A stretch of 64,000 bases of DNA. It comes from Prorocentrum cordatum. Lineage: Eukaryota > Sar > Dinophyceae > Prorocentrales > Prorocentraceae. Shown here piece by piece: positions 1-8,249 of the stretch. Location: assembly GCA_963575745.1 (NCBI GenBank), contig CAUYUJ010016484.1:42501-106500 (forward strand), given 5' to 3'. Below the pieces are notes generated by a model that was given only the letters and a program-made list of their open reading frames with translations, had not been told where the DNA came from and ran no database searches. The position numbers were made by a program, and so were the translations under genes. Position 1 is the stretch's first letter. Each line of letters begins with the position of its first letter.

Positions 1-149
1 CCAGGGAACGTGCTATGCCGAGTGGCGTGCTAGGAGACGTGCCAGGGCACGTCACGCCAGAGCGTCTCAAGGGACGCGCCAGGGGGCGCGCCAGCGCGCC
101 AAAGGACGCCCCACGGACGGGCGGGGTTGGGCTTCGGCGCACTCTACTG
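1..149. other. GC-rich leader of the window, no gene seen
   Basis: This stretch holds short degenerate repeats around 'gcacgtgcc' and 'gcgcgccag'. I see no reading frame or RNA structure that I can support. Confidence 0.4.
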
Positions 150-870
150 CGGCAAGCGTTTCGCTAGAGACATCCTCAACAAATCCTCATGTTAGACATC
201 CGCCTGGGCGACCTGGACACGTAACAACAAGCGTCTCGCTCGAGACATCCTCACCAATTCCTCATATTAGACATCTGCCTGGGCGACCTGGACATGTGAA
301 AACAAACGGTTCGCTCGAGGCATCCTCAACACATCCTCATGCTAGACATCTGCCTGGTCAACCTGGACACATGAAAACAAGCGGTTCGCTCGAGACAGCC
401 TGCCCAAATCCTCCTGCTAGACATCCGCCTAGGCGACCTGGACACGTGAAAACAAGCATGTCGATCAACAATTCCTCAACACATCCTCATGCTAGACGTC
501 CGCCTGGGCGACCTGGACACGCGAAAACAAGCGTCCCGCTCGAGACATCCTCGTCAAAATCCTCATGTCAGGCATCCGCCTGGGCGACCTGGACACGTGA
601 AACGAGCGTTTCGATCAACACATCCTCAACACATCCTCATGCTAGACGTCCGCCTAGGCGACCTGGAAACGTGAAAACAAGCGCCTCTCGCTCGAGACGT
701 CCTCAACAAATCCTTATGCTAGACGTCCGCCTGGGCGACCTGGACACGTGAAGACAAGCGTTTCGACCAACAAATCCTCAACACATCCTCATGCTAGGCA
801 CCTGCCTGGGCAACCGTATCGCTTGAGACATCCTCAAGACCTGGGCACGTGAAAACGAGTGACGATCTAC
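150..870 (+). repeat. 75-bp tandem array, about 9 units
   Basis: The phrase 'cgcctgggcgacctggacac' or a close variant recurs at 201, 276, 351, 426, 501, 577, 651, 728 and 803, so the period is 75 bp. Each unit also holds 'gcgtttcgctcgagacatc' and 'cctcatgctagac'. Because 75 is a multiple of three, a 151-codon frame (296-751) stays open and reads as 25-residue repeats. I treat this as a by-product of the period, not as a gene. A single isolated copy of the 'aagcgtttcgctcgagacat' motif lies at about 7826, so the unit is dispersed as well as tandem. Confidence 0.93.
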
Positions 871-1600
871 GACATAAAACAAGCGTTTCGCTCGAGACAT
901 CCTCAACCAACTCAGCATGACAAACATTTTGCTCGAGACATCCGCAACAAACTAAAATGGGACGCGTCCGTGCACGGGGAGCGTTGGTACACAAAGCGCT
1001 GCACCGCGGCAGCGACAAAGCGCACGCGTCGGCGAGATCGCCACGAGAGACGTCTCGCGGAGACCGCCGACGCCACACGCAGGCTGGCCGAGCACAAGGA
1101 AGCCCATGACACGAGGGCGCACGGCAAGGCGTGAGAAACAGCACAGACATGTCAGCATATTTCAACAGTGACTGGCCCGGCGCGTCCTTGTGCGCCCCAG
1201 GCCGGTGCTGACGCTCCAGGTGCGGGCTGCGGCAGTGTGCGACGGGCACGCGCCATGCGCGATCCTGCGCCATGCGCTGTCTGCCGGCGCGGGCCACTCC
1301 GGAGAAGGCGGCACAACAGGGAGACAGTGAGGAGGAGGGCGGTGGAGGAAGAGCCGAAGAGGACGGGGCTGGGAGAGCGAAGCAGGGAGGCGAGGCTCCA
1401 AAGCACTCCGGACGGGAGGGGCAGCCAGAGAAGCCCGTGGATGGCAGCTTGTGTGCCCCAGAATGCCTCGTGGATCCCAAGAAATCATGCATGACCCGTG
1501 ACAATAAAAATGTGCCCTGGATGAACCGCCGAGAATGAGAAAAGGACCGGATGAACCGCCCTTAATGAGATGCAGTACAACGTATAACTTGATGTCGATT
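871..1600. other. Gene-free GC-rich stretch
   Basis: Two or three degenerate 'ctcgagacatcc' fragments continue from the 75-bp array up to about 945. The rest has overlapping open frames in several phases on both strands, which is what GC-rich non-coding DNA gives. Nothing is recognised. Confidence 0.4.
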
Positions 1601-2037
1601 GGAGAGCCTCTTCAGCTCATTCAGAGGCAGTGATGGGCAGACTTATGCCGCATAAGACTAGCAACATCGCGAGGATGGCTGTGATATTCGCCTGGGGGTC
1701 TTTTGCGCGATCGAAGAATCGCCCGCCAATGGCGACACCCACCGCCGACGAAATCAGCACAGCGGAAGCGTAGAGCGCCCAATCATCCACCACGGCCGTG
1801 CCACCGCCTGTCGCAACATCCACTGCGTACCCCAGCATGCGCATCGACACGCTGACCACGGTGCTCGCAGCTCCGTGAGCCTTCCGGATAGCCTTCGGGG
1901 ACGCCGCGTGCAGGAAGAAGAGGATTCGGCAACCCCGTCGGGGCCCTCTCGCTCCGCGCCCTCGCTGCGCGGGCGCCTGCGCGCAGGGCACCGCGCGGGG
2001 CCTCGAGGAGGAGCCTGCGGCTGCGGAACACCTCGAA

Positions 2038-2424
2038 TAGGGGAACAGAAAGTGACATACAGTCATCGGCCTGACCTAAGGAACGCTAAATAAGGAACGA
2101 AGCCCCTTATTTTTCCAAGGAATAACGCAGAAGGAACGATATGTAAGAAACAACGCATTAAATAATGATGAATAACGCATGCAAGCCTAAGGAACGACCA
2201 GACCCCTTTTGAAAAGGATGTGTTCCTTATTCAAGCTGCTCACTGTAAACATAAAAACTCGGAGGTCCGCGCGGATTTCTCGGATCGGCACTGGACCCCC
2301 CTCCCTGGCGCGCGGAGCGCGCCAAGGGCGGCGCCGGAGGCGCCGCTGGGAGGCCCCAGCGCGGATCCGAGAAATACGCGCGGACCTCCGAGTTTTTATG
2401 TTTATGTCCCTTTTTGTTCCCCTA
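2038..2424. mobile_element. Foldback/TIR element with 5-bp TSD, disrupting the TauE-like copy
   Basis: Both ends read TAGGGGAACA inward and are flanked by the same five bases, TCGAA, at 2033-2037 and 2425-2429. After setting aside the nested element (2060-2245 plus one TA), the left and right arms match over roughly 60 bp: TAGGGGAACA, then a run ending GACATAAACATAAAAACTCG, then GAGGTCCGCGCG and TTTCTCGGATC. The centre is a GC-rich loop (about 2285-2370). Removing the element and one TSD copy rejoins the TauE-like frame in phase (FAAF|EVF), which supports the boundaries independently. Confidence 0.85.
2060..2245. mobile_element. TA-flanked MITE, copy 1, nested in the foldback element
   Basis: The element starts CAGTC, ends GACTG-like (CACTG), and has TA on both sides (2058-2059 and 2246-2247). 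Internal landmarks are 'aaggaacgctaaataaggaa' on the left and 'gtgttccttattcaagctg' on the right. It shares its layout with copies at 6453-6630 and 50605-50782. Taking it out with one TA restores the arm symmetry of the host foldback, so a TA target duplication is directly visible. This resembles Tc1/mariner-type MITEs. No transposase is encoded. Confidence 0.85.
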
Positions 2425-2886
2425 TCGAAGGCGGCGAAGAGGCAGATGATGATCCCCCCCGCCGTCTGAACTGCCGTCTCGTCGACGGAGATCCCCAACC
2501 GCTGGCCCAAAGGCGTGGACAGGACCGTCACCGGAGCAGATAGCTTCAGGAGGTTGTGGGAAGCGTGCTTGCGAATGTTGGCCTGGCGCAGCAACAACGG
2601 CTGGGCCGCGAACAGGCCGATTGCCTGGATGAGCACCACGTGCTTGAAGTCCGCCTCCTAGCCGCACAGCCTCGCCGCCTGCCATACGAACAGGTACACA
2701 ATGGCCATGCCTTAGCTGGTGACGGCGACGCCGACGTTCCCAAGGAAGGTTGCCAGCGCGTACACGAACACGTCGACAGCGCCAGCGGCCATCGTGGCAC
2801 TCCATCGGGTCAGACTGACCTGGGCGGCCGGGCGGCCATTCCAGAGCCGATGCGAGCCGGCACGGCGTAGGCCAAACGCTTGAGCT

Positions 2887-2907
2887 CTTGAGCCCAAATC
2901 GCCACGG
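2887..2907 (-). other. Relict dinoflagellate spliced-leader sequence
   Basis: The minus strand reads CCGTGGCGATTTGGGCTCAA followed by G. Against the known dinoflagellate leader (CCGTAGCCATTTTGGCTCAA + G) it matches 18 of 21 positions, and it keeps both ends intact. It lies about 95 bp upstream of the first plausible ATG of the decayed TauE-like frame, on the same strand. That is the position expected if a trans-spliced mRNA was reverse-transcribed and integrated. A second short 'agctcaag' follows directly. Confidence 0.62.
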
Positions 2908-3670
2908 AGGAAGGATGGCTAGTTTTGACGCCACCAGGTGTGCCCACTCGAGAATCTAATTATCCAATCGGACGCGAATTCGGCTTTCGCTTGTAATTTG
3001 TTCGCACCCATTCGCAGCGTCTCGCTCGGCCGAGAGAAGCTACACGCAATCAGGGCTTCTTTGTCAGGCGGGCTCCTCCTGATTTGGCCCCCAGTGCTAC
3101 GAAGTGATCTGCTGTGTTGTGCTGTGCTGTGCTGCTGTATGCGCTAATGTGTTGCACTGTGTTCTGCGATGCTGTGGTGTGTGCTGCGCGTTGCTGCTGC
3201 CGAATGCTTGGTTCATGTAATGCCATGCTGTGCTACGCTGCGCCACGTTCCCATACACGCCATGTCAAGCAGTGTCCCCTCGTCGGGTTAGGGCTCGAGG
3301 TGGCGTTGCGCTGTTTTCGGCCTCGCAACACAGACCTGGGCCAGAAAAAAAGGCCACGGCAGATAGACCGCACCTCCCGCGCCCAGAAGGGATGCCGCGG
3401 AAACGGGTTGGAACAAGACACAAGGTCACGCTGAGGCCGAGGCAGCGGTAATGCCATGAGAAGCGATCGGCCCAAGCGCCCGCCCGCCCCGCCGCTGACG
3501 GCGCGACGGTGAGGGCGGGCGCATGGTGAGCCCGCCCGGCGCAATGTCTGCATACGGTGAAGGCTTCTGATAAGAACCATGTCTAGGGTACCAGAATGGT
3601 TCCGCTATGCTTTGGTTCACTTATGGCATCAGCCATGAGCGGCGTTGCGCTATTGCTTTGTGTGTTTTGT
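2908..3670. other. Intergenic; TGTGCTG-rich patch
   Basis: From 3105 to 3215 the sequence is a degenerate run of 'tgtgctgtgctgtgctgctg'. The remainder has no gene or structure that I can support. Confidence 0.45.
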
Positions 3671-3674
3671 GTTG

Positions 3675-3805
3675 TGCTTTCTCTCTCTCTCCTTCGCTCT
3701 CTCGCTCTCTCTCTCTCTCTTGTTTTCTCTCCGTATGTCTCTTTATCTGTCTGTCTGTCTGCCTGTCTGTCTGCCTGCTTGTCTCTCTCTCTCTCTCTTA
3801 ATGTC
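3675..3805 (+). repeat. CT-rich low-complexity tract
   Basis: The tract is runs of 'ctctctctct' broken by 'tctgtctgtctgcctgtctg' units. The open frames across it (for example 3596-3997) come from the two- and four-base periodicity. Confidence 0.9.
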
Positions 3806-4250
3806 CTCTTGCATTTCCTCTTGCCTGTTCTCCCCTCCTGGGCGTTTCCACTGTTCTGCAGCTGCTCGCCTACGACAGTCGGTCGTGGTTTAAAGCCTGA
3901 CGCCGTGAATGGTCATCGCACCGCGGCGTTTCATCCTGGAGGTGGCAACTGCTTGTGGGGCTGTTTGCCGTTAGATAAGAAACCATTGGATAAATAATCC
4001 AGGGCCCGGAAGCCAGTGGAACTTCGATCGTGGGTAAGCTATGGATAGGATATCACTGCCGCCTTCATCAAATGAATAACCCCCCAGAGTCTGAAGCCTC
4101 CCAGGCACACTCCTCAACCAACGCCCCCAGTGTCGGGATGCACTCTCCGTGGTGCGAATGTGTGCACAAGCGTCAACCGTGGCGCTGGCAGTGCGGAGGA
4201 CATTCGGGTGCGGCCGTCGCGAACCCAGCGGCGTCAACACATTGTGGTAT
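3806..4250. other. Intergenic, nothing recognised
   Basis: There is no sustained coding frame, repeat or structure that I can support. Confidence 0.35.
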
Positions 4251-4414
4251 TGGGTCGGGCATGTCCCCCCTACGGGCGGACTCCGGACGAAACATCAAAA
4301 CATATCACAGCAACGCTCCAAAATACCCCACAACGATAGCAAACATCGTCCACAGACTATTCTGTTTGACTAACTTTGGGAAGACGTCTCCTGTGGAGGA
4401 GCACGCCCGACTTG
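4251..4414. mobile_element. GTCGGGC-TIR element, copy 1
   Basis: The left end is 'gggtcgggcatgtcccccct'. The right end is '...gcacgcccgactt', its inverse. The interior carries the family's 'ggacgaaacat' and 'cgtccacagactattctgtt' blocks. The terminal TTAA-like bases are degraded on the left. Confidence 0.7.
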
Positions 4415-4544
4415 ACTGTGGCAGGCAGGAGGGGCGAGGAGGCCCCCGCACGGCACGCGTGCCCCCCCCCCCCCAACAGTCCCGACGCCCTCTGCTCCCG
4501 TTGGCAGGCCCGGGGGGGGGGCCTCTGGCGGTGGGCCCGTGTGG
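4415..4544. other. Spacer with homopolymer C and G runs
   Basis: The spacer between two TIR elements contains a 12-base C run near 4462 and a 9-base G run near 4512. No gene is seen. Confidence 0.4.
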
Positions 4545-4684
4545 TTAGGTCGGGATCTTGGACGAAACATAAAAAATATGCAAAAAATGTCAAAAGATGC
4601 CCACAAGTACGCAAAACATAGTCCCCAAGCTATTGTTTGACTATCTTTATATATTTCCCCTATAGAGGGACAGGCCCGACTTAA
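4545..4684. mobile_element. GTCGGGC-TIR element, copy 2 (left TIR shortened)
   Basis: It starts TTAGGTCGGG and ends GGCCCGACTTAA. The left terminal repeat has lost its 'cgtgtccccctacaggcgg' part and runs straight into 'atcttggacgaaacat'. The right end keeps 'cccctatagagggacaggcc'. The interior 'gtccccaagctattgtttga' matches the other copies. Confidence 0.78.
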
Positions 4685-4729
4685 CGGTATGGCCCCGTGG
4701 AGGCGGCTCTCAGACGGAAAGGGCTGCCG

Positions 4730-5142
4730 TTAGGTCGGGCACGTCCCCCTACAGGCGAATGATGGAAGAGAAATAAAAAAACACAGCCAACAAATGCTCT
4801 GGCAGTAGAAAGCAGATCGAAGAAGCTGTCTCTGGCGAGGCGCTGGTTGTCGAACCCCAGTGGGACCGAAGACTCAACGATTGAGCGTGAGCAGCTGCTG
4901 GAACTGGCAGCGCTGCGGAGATAGAGATGGCCCAGGGACGAATGCCTGTCAGAGCCCTCGAGGACGGCCTCCGCCTCAGCCCCCTCCTCATCATCAATCA
5001 AGTCAGGCAACTGATGGAAGAAACATAAAAGCACAGCCAACAAATGCTCAGACATGGCCAAACATAGACGACGAACCGTCCCCAGACCATGCTTTTTGAC
5101 CATGTTCGAGTACTCCGCCAGTAGAGGGACGTGCCCGACTTC
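4730..5142. mobile_element. GTCGGGC-TIR element, copy 3, carrying an internal 0.24-kb segment
   Basis: The left end is TTAGGTCGGGCACGTCCCCC and the right end is 'gtagagggacgtgcccgact'. It is about 250 bp longer than copies 1, 2 and 4. The extra length lies between two near-identical direct copies of 'acagccaacaaatgctc' preceded by 'tgatggaaga' (about 4768-4802 and 5011-5050). An internal insertion with a duplicated flank or a local duplication would explain it. Confidence 0.75.
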
Positions 5143-5240
5143 AGGCTGCAGTCGGCTCGGTACCAAAAGTGCGACGGGCAGAGAGAACGGAGCAACGTAA
5201 GTAGACTTGTTTCGTCGGCGGTGAGGCAAGTAGGTACTGA

Positions 5241-6435
5241 CTACCTACCAGACCACCTCAACCCAACCCGAAGACCCGAATTTCGGGTTGGGGGGGGGGT
5301 ACGGGTTCCATATGTGTTTTCTCGATGTTCCCCGACCCCCCCCACTGGAAATGGAGGTCAATTTGAGGCCTTCGGGTTGGGTTGGGGTGGTTTGGTGGGT
5401 GGTGAGGTACTGCGCCAGCGAGCGGCGATCCGGGGAGACCGAAGCGCGAAGCAGCCGGCGTGCAGGAGGGGAAAAGGGGGGGCAAGAGGCGACCGCGGAG
5501 GACAGGAGGAGGGGGAGGCCGCTCAGACGCGGAGGCTGACTACCTACCAGACCACCTCAACCCAACCCGAAGACCCGAATTTCGGGTTGCGGGAGGGGGG
5601 TACGGGTTCCATGTGTTCTCTCGATGTTCCCCGCCCCCCCCCACTGGAGATGGAGGTCAATTTGAGGCCTTCGGGTTGGGTTGGGGTGGTTTGGTGGGTG
5701 GTGAGGTACTGCGCCAGCGAGCGGCGATCCGGGGAGACCGAAGCGCGAAGCAGCCAGCGTGCAGGAGGGGAAAAGGGGGGGCAAGAGGCGACCGCGGAGG
5801 ACAGGAGGAGGGGGAGGCCGCTCAGACGCGGAGGCTGACTACCTACCAGACCACCTCAACCCAACCCGAAGACCCGAATTTCGGGTTGCGGGAGGGGGGT
5901 ACGGGTTCCATGTGTTCTCTCGATGTTCCCCGCCCCCCCCCACTGGAGATGGAGGTCAATTTGAGGTCTTCGGGTTGGGTTGGGGTGGTTTGGTGGGTGG
6001 TGAGGTACTGCGCCAGCGAGCGGCGATCCGGGGAGACCGAAGCGCGAAGCAGCCGGCGTGCAGGAGGGGAAAAGGGGGGGCAAGAGGCGACCGCGGAGGA
6101 CAGGAGGAGGGGGAGGCCGCTCAGACGCGGAGGCTGACTACCTACCAGACCACCTCAACCCAACCCGAAGACCCGAATTTCGGGTTGCGGGAGGGGGGTA
6201 CGGGTTCCATGTGTTCTCTCGATGTTCCCCGCCCCCCCCCCACTGGAGATGGAGGTCAATTTGAGGTCTTCGGGTTGGGTTGGGCTGGTTTGGTGGGTGG
6301 TGAGGTACTGCGCCAGCGAGCGGCGATCCGGGGAGACCGAAGCGCGAAGTGGCCGGCGTGCAGGAGGGGAAAAGGGGGGGGCAAGAGGCGACCGCGGAGG
6401 ACAGGAGGAGGGGGAGGCCGCTGAGACGCCGAGGC
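5241..6435 (+). repeat. 299-bp tandem array, 4 units
   Basis: The start 'ctacctaccagaccacctca' occurs at 5241, 5540, 5839 and 6138, exactly 299 bp apart. Units are nearly identical, differing by a few substitutions such as 'ggccttcggg' versus 'ggtcttcggg' and changes in G/C-run length. The period is not a multiple of three, so the long frames over it are not evidence of a protein. Homogeneity points to recent amplification. Confidence 0.96.
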
Positions 6436-6452
6436 ATTCACCAGCGCAAGTA

Positions 6453-6630
6453 CACTCGAGGCGTTGACCAAAGGAACCCTAAATATAAGGAACGAAGCCC
6501 CTTTTTTCCATAAGCTAAACTTCGATTTCCTGTCGAAAACCTAAGGACAACCTAGGGCAAGCTGCGAAACACTTAAGGAACACGGAGCCCCTCCCCAACG
6601 AAAAGGGTTCCTTCTTCAGGGCCCCGACTG
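6453..6630. mobile_element. TA-flanked MITE, copy 2
   Basis: TA flanks lie at 6451-6452 and 6631-6632. The left part reads 'gcgttgaccaaaggaaccct' and the right part reads 'agggttccttcttcagggcc' then CCGACTG. The terminal arms are inverted copies. Its 178-bp length equals that of copy 3 at 50605-50782. It abuts the 299-bp array. Confidence 0.82.
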
Positions 6631-6639
6631 TACACAACA

Positions 6640-7225
6640 GTCAGATGTTTTCGTTTCGGTCCGTGCGCAGTCCCCGGAACCGGGTGCTAGCTTCTCGTCC
6701 TGGGCCGATCTTTGGCGGTCGGCCCCGCGGCCCACCGGGAGCTGGCGGCGAGCGAGGGGGGGAAGCGAGAAGGAGAAGGCCTTCTGAACAGGCGGCGGGC
6801 AGAGAATCGGCGGCGAGCGATGGAGGGAAGCAAGAAGGAGAAGGCCCTCTGAGAAGGCGGCGGGGGTTCTCAGAAGCCCTCCGGCCTTCCGGTTCCGGGA
6901 AATGTCCTGCGTCTTCGGGGAAGGCTCGGAGAACTTCTCCGAAGGCCGGGGGGCTCCCGAGCCTTCTGAGAAGGCCCTCTCCCCGTCGCTCCCCCTCCCC
7001 CCCGGGCTCGCCGCCGAAGGAGGCCGAGCACCGTGGAAAGCCTCCGCCTTGAGTTTTGTCACTTCGTGGGAAGCCTGGGTCCCTCCGATGCCGTCCGCTC
7101 GGTTTCCTCGCGACGTGGCAAGGGTGCGCGCCGAAGGGGGCGGCCAGGAAGAGGGGGGTTGGCGCCTCGTGGCCCGAGGCATGCGCGGGGACGAGGGGGG
7201 GGCAGGGAACACGTAGAAAGAATAA
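6640..7225. other. Intergenic; short local duplication
   Basis: A segment of about 68 bp containing 'gagaaggcc' and 'aggcggcggg' is present twice in tandem (about 6748-6803 and 6812-6868). Several overlapping open frames cross this GC-rich DNA with no recognisable protein. Confidence 0.45.
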
Positions 7226-7230
7226 GAAGA

Positions 7231-7354
7231 CCGAAGGATTGCAAAAAAAACCCGAAGGATTGCAAAAAAACCCTGGATTGCAAAAAAAACCCGAAGGATT
7301 GCAAAAAAAACCCTTCGTTTTTTTGCAATCCTTCGGTTTTTTTGCAATCCTTCG
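7231..7354. repeat. 20-bp direct repeats meeting their own inverse (foldback)
   Basis: The unit 'ccgaaggattgcaaaaaaaa' (with a shortened third copy) occurs about five times from 7231 to 7310. It is followed immediately by about two copies of its reverse complement, 'tttttttgcaatccttcgg', to 7354. The transcript or single strand could pair in several registers. Confidence 0.92.
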
Positions 7355-7425
7355 ATCGACCCACGAATCCAAAGAAATTAAGAACCGAACCGTTTCTACG
7401 GACCTCAATTACATGTGCGGCTGCT

Positions 7426-7790
7426 GCGTCCGCGCTCCCAGGGCCGAGCTCCCGCGTGAATTACGCTGTGTCCGCGCTCCGAAGACCATGCTCCCAATTA
7501 AATTACGATGTGTCCGCCCCCCCAGGGCCAGGATCCTTTGTAAATTACACTGCGTCCGCGCTCCCAGGACCACGATCCATTGTAAATTACGCTGCGTCTG
7601 CGCTCCCAGGGCCGCGATCCCTGATACATTACGTTGCGTCCGTTCTTCCTGGGCTACGATCCCTGGTAAACTATGCTGCGTTCGCGCACCAAGGCTGCGC
7701 TCCCGTATGAATTACGCTGTGTCCGCGCTCCCAGGGCCACGGTCCCTAGTAAATGACATCGCGTTCGGGCTCCCAGGACCACCTGGGCAT
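7426..7790 (+). repeat. 42-bp degenerate tandem array, about 9 units
   Basis: The motif 'gcgtccgcgctcccagg' with a following 'ccacgatcc...gtaaattac' recurs every 41-43 bp. Unit starts are near 7427, 7470, 7511, 7553, 7594, 7637, 7678, 7720 and 7761. Units differ by many substitutions, so the array is old compared with the 299-bp array. Confidence 0.85.
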
Positions 7791-8249
7791 CCTGGGGCGC
7801 CCAGGCCGCTCGAGTTCTGCAGAACAAGCGTTTCGCTCGAGACATCCTCAAAATTTGTGCGCGCGGGACGCGCCATCCTCGAGCGGACATGCAACAAGTC
7901 AACTTTAGGATGTCCATACCCTGTGTTTCATCGTGGATTCGGCGCAAAACGCCCCGCACCTTTTTTTACATGGGACAACGTGTCTTCTGCGGACCCAATT
8001 TCTCATAGAGGATCCGGAATGAGAGGCGCACTTTTCGCGAACGGTCACGCGCGAAACGCATTTGTCCTACGCCGACGTGGACTTTACCTTATTTTTCTCC
8101 AAAACGGAACTTCGCCGGCCCGCTTCAAGTCATGGCCAAGGGGCCGAGCCCTTCCCGGGAAAAAAAATTACGCTACCGAGGAACCCCACATACTTATATT
8201 ATGGCTGGAGTGATGAGAGCTGAAGTGAAGCATGTGAGAATGATGTTGG
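7791..8249. other. Intergenic with one relic of the 75-bp unit
   Basis: 'aacaagcgtttcgctcgaga' followed by 'catcctcaaaa' at about 7824-7853 matches the 75-bp array unit at the left end. The rest is unrecognised. Confidence 0.5.

Larger units (their letters stand above)
1617..2907 (-). pseudogene. Retroposed TauE/SafE-like membrane permease, decayed and interrupted
   Basis: Read on the minus strand, the remnant starts beside a spliced-leader relic (2907-2887). A hydrophobic frame follows, beginning at an ATG near 2792 with 'MAAGAVDVFVYALATF' and a 'GMAIVYLFVWQ' segment. It continues with 'GLFAAQPLLLRQANIRKHAS', 'TPLGQRLG' and 'GGIIICLFAAF'. Two in-frame stops interrupt it (TAA at 2714-2712, TAG at 2660-2658). 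The frame is then cut by a 387-bp insertion (2038-2424). The C-terminal part resumes after a frame change at 'ILFFLHAASP' and ends with 'ALYASAVLISSAVG' and 'LLVLCGISLPITASE' before a stop at 1617. The spacing of hydrophobic segments and the 'PLG' motif fit the TauE/SafE permease family, and I recall similar dinoflagellate proteins with 'FFLH' and 'LLLCGVSL' near the C-terminus. The family call is from memory. That the copy is dead is seen directly. Absence of introns plus the leader relic suggests an mRNA-derived copy. Confidence 0.6.

Noticed and set aside
7056-8213. 385-codon plus-strand frame
   Set aside because: It crosses the foldback at 7231-7354 and the 42-bp satellite, and no conserved protein is visible.
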